From assembly GCA_014376425.1 (NCBI GenBank), contig JACMRO010000241.1, positions 1-5,111 of the forward strand: a stretch of DNA of 5,111 bases, in the 5' to 3' direction. Position numbers and translations under genes: made by a program. The notes beneath the pieces were generated by a model. It had not been told where the DNA came from. It worked only from the letters and a program-made list of their open reading frames with translations, and did not search any database. This stretch comes from Rubritepida sp. (GTDB taxonomy: Bacteria; Pseudomonadota; Alphaproteobacteria; Acetobacterales; Acetobacteraceae). Position 1 is the stretch's first letter; every line of letters begins with the position of its first letter. Below, one piece after another: positions 4,785 through 5,111 of this stretch.

Positions 4785-5111
4785 GCAAGTCGGTTACGGT
4801 GCTGGGCGCCACGGGCAGCATCGGTCGCAGCACGGCGGCGCTGCTGGACGGCGCGGGTTTCGCCGTGGAGGCGCTGGTGGCCGGGCGCGACGCCGCGGGG
4901 CTGGCGGCACAGGCGCGCCGGCTAGGTGCGAAGCTGGCCGTGGTCGCGGATGAGAGCTGCCTGCCGGCCCTGCGTGATGCGTTGGCCGGCAGCGGGATCG
5001 AGGCCGCCGGCGGCGAGGCGGCGGTGCTGGAAGCCGCCGCCCGCCCGGTGGACTGGACCATGGCGGCCATCGTCGGCGCGGTGGGCCTGGGTTCGGCATT
5101 GGCCCCGCTCA
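4775..5111 (+). CDS. dxr: 1-deoxy-D-xylulose 5-phosphate reductoisomerase, N-terminal part
   Basis: The first 112 residues are present and the frame runs off the window. The enzyme converts 1-deoxyxylulose 5-phosphate to 2-C-methylerythritol 4-phosphate with NADPH and a divalent metal, the committed step of the MEP isoprenoid pathway in the cytoplasm. The peptide begins MAVGKSVTVLGATGSIGRST, with the NADPH-binding GATGSIG loop at 11-17. It continues with EALVAGRDAAGLAAQARRLG (about 30-49) and DWTMAAIVGAVGLGSALAPL at the window end, matching the family segment before the metal-binding region, which is not visible. The TTG start is inferred from the family N-terminus and the GGGGGAA at 4763-4769; it overlaps the cdsA end by 10 nt. 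The gene order cdsA-dxr is common in Proteobacteria. Its product feeds UppS with isopentenyl diphosphate. Confidence 0.93.
   Translation, partial: MAVGKSVTVLGATGSIGRSTAALLDGAGFAVEALVAGRDAAGLAAQARRLGAKLAVVADESCLPALRDALAGSGIEAAGGEAAVLEAAARPVDWTMAAIVGAVGLGSALAPL

Overview
The window is high-GC bacterial DNA. It carries the housekeeping order pyrH-frr-uppS-cdsA-dxr, which is typical of Alphaproteobacteria. The GC-rich codon use, the MDGNRRWA variant in UppS, and an HMG-CoA lyase / CaiB / tricarboxylate-binding-protein neighbourhood would fit Rhodospirillales, perhaps Acetobacteraceae. That placement is inference. All genes lie on the + strand. I see no mobile element, CRISPR array, tRNA or rRNA.

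Left part (1-1652): a catabolic acyl-CoA block. It starts with the last 50 codons of an HMG-CoA lyase-like gene. A 115-nt spacer follows, holding three GCCATGGC palindromes exactly 26 nt apart. Next is a complete CaiB/BaiF family CoA-transferase gene with an in-frame triplicated 12-bp repeat. Directly after it lies a decayed C-terminal fragment of a Bug/TctC-type solute-binding protein, with an amber stop where the family usually has a Trp.

Right part (1696-5111): the essential-gene cluster. pyrH (UMP kinase) is followed by a 157-nt spacer with unusual inverted repeats, then frr (ribosome recycling factor), uppS (C55 isoprenoid synthesis), cdsA (CDP-diacylglycerol synthesis) and the start of dxr (MEP pathway). 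uppS, cdsA and dxr overlap end to end (GTGA and a 10-nt overlap) and are probably translationally coupled. Dxr lies on the route that makes isopentenyl diphosphate for UppS. CdsA makes the phospholipid precursor, so the last three genes serve envelope building.

The usual upstream partners rpsB and tsf are not immediately upstream of pyrH. The catabolic block sits there instead, and the broken gene at the junction suggests a rearrangement point. No convincing novel system is present. The points most worth checking are the periodic palindromes, the pyrH-frr spacer structure and the TctC remnant.
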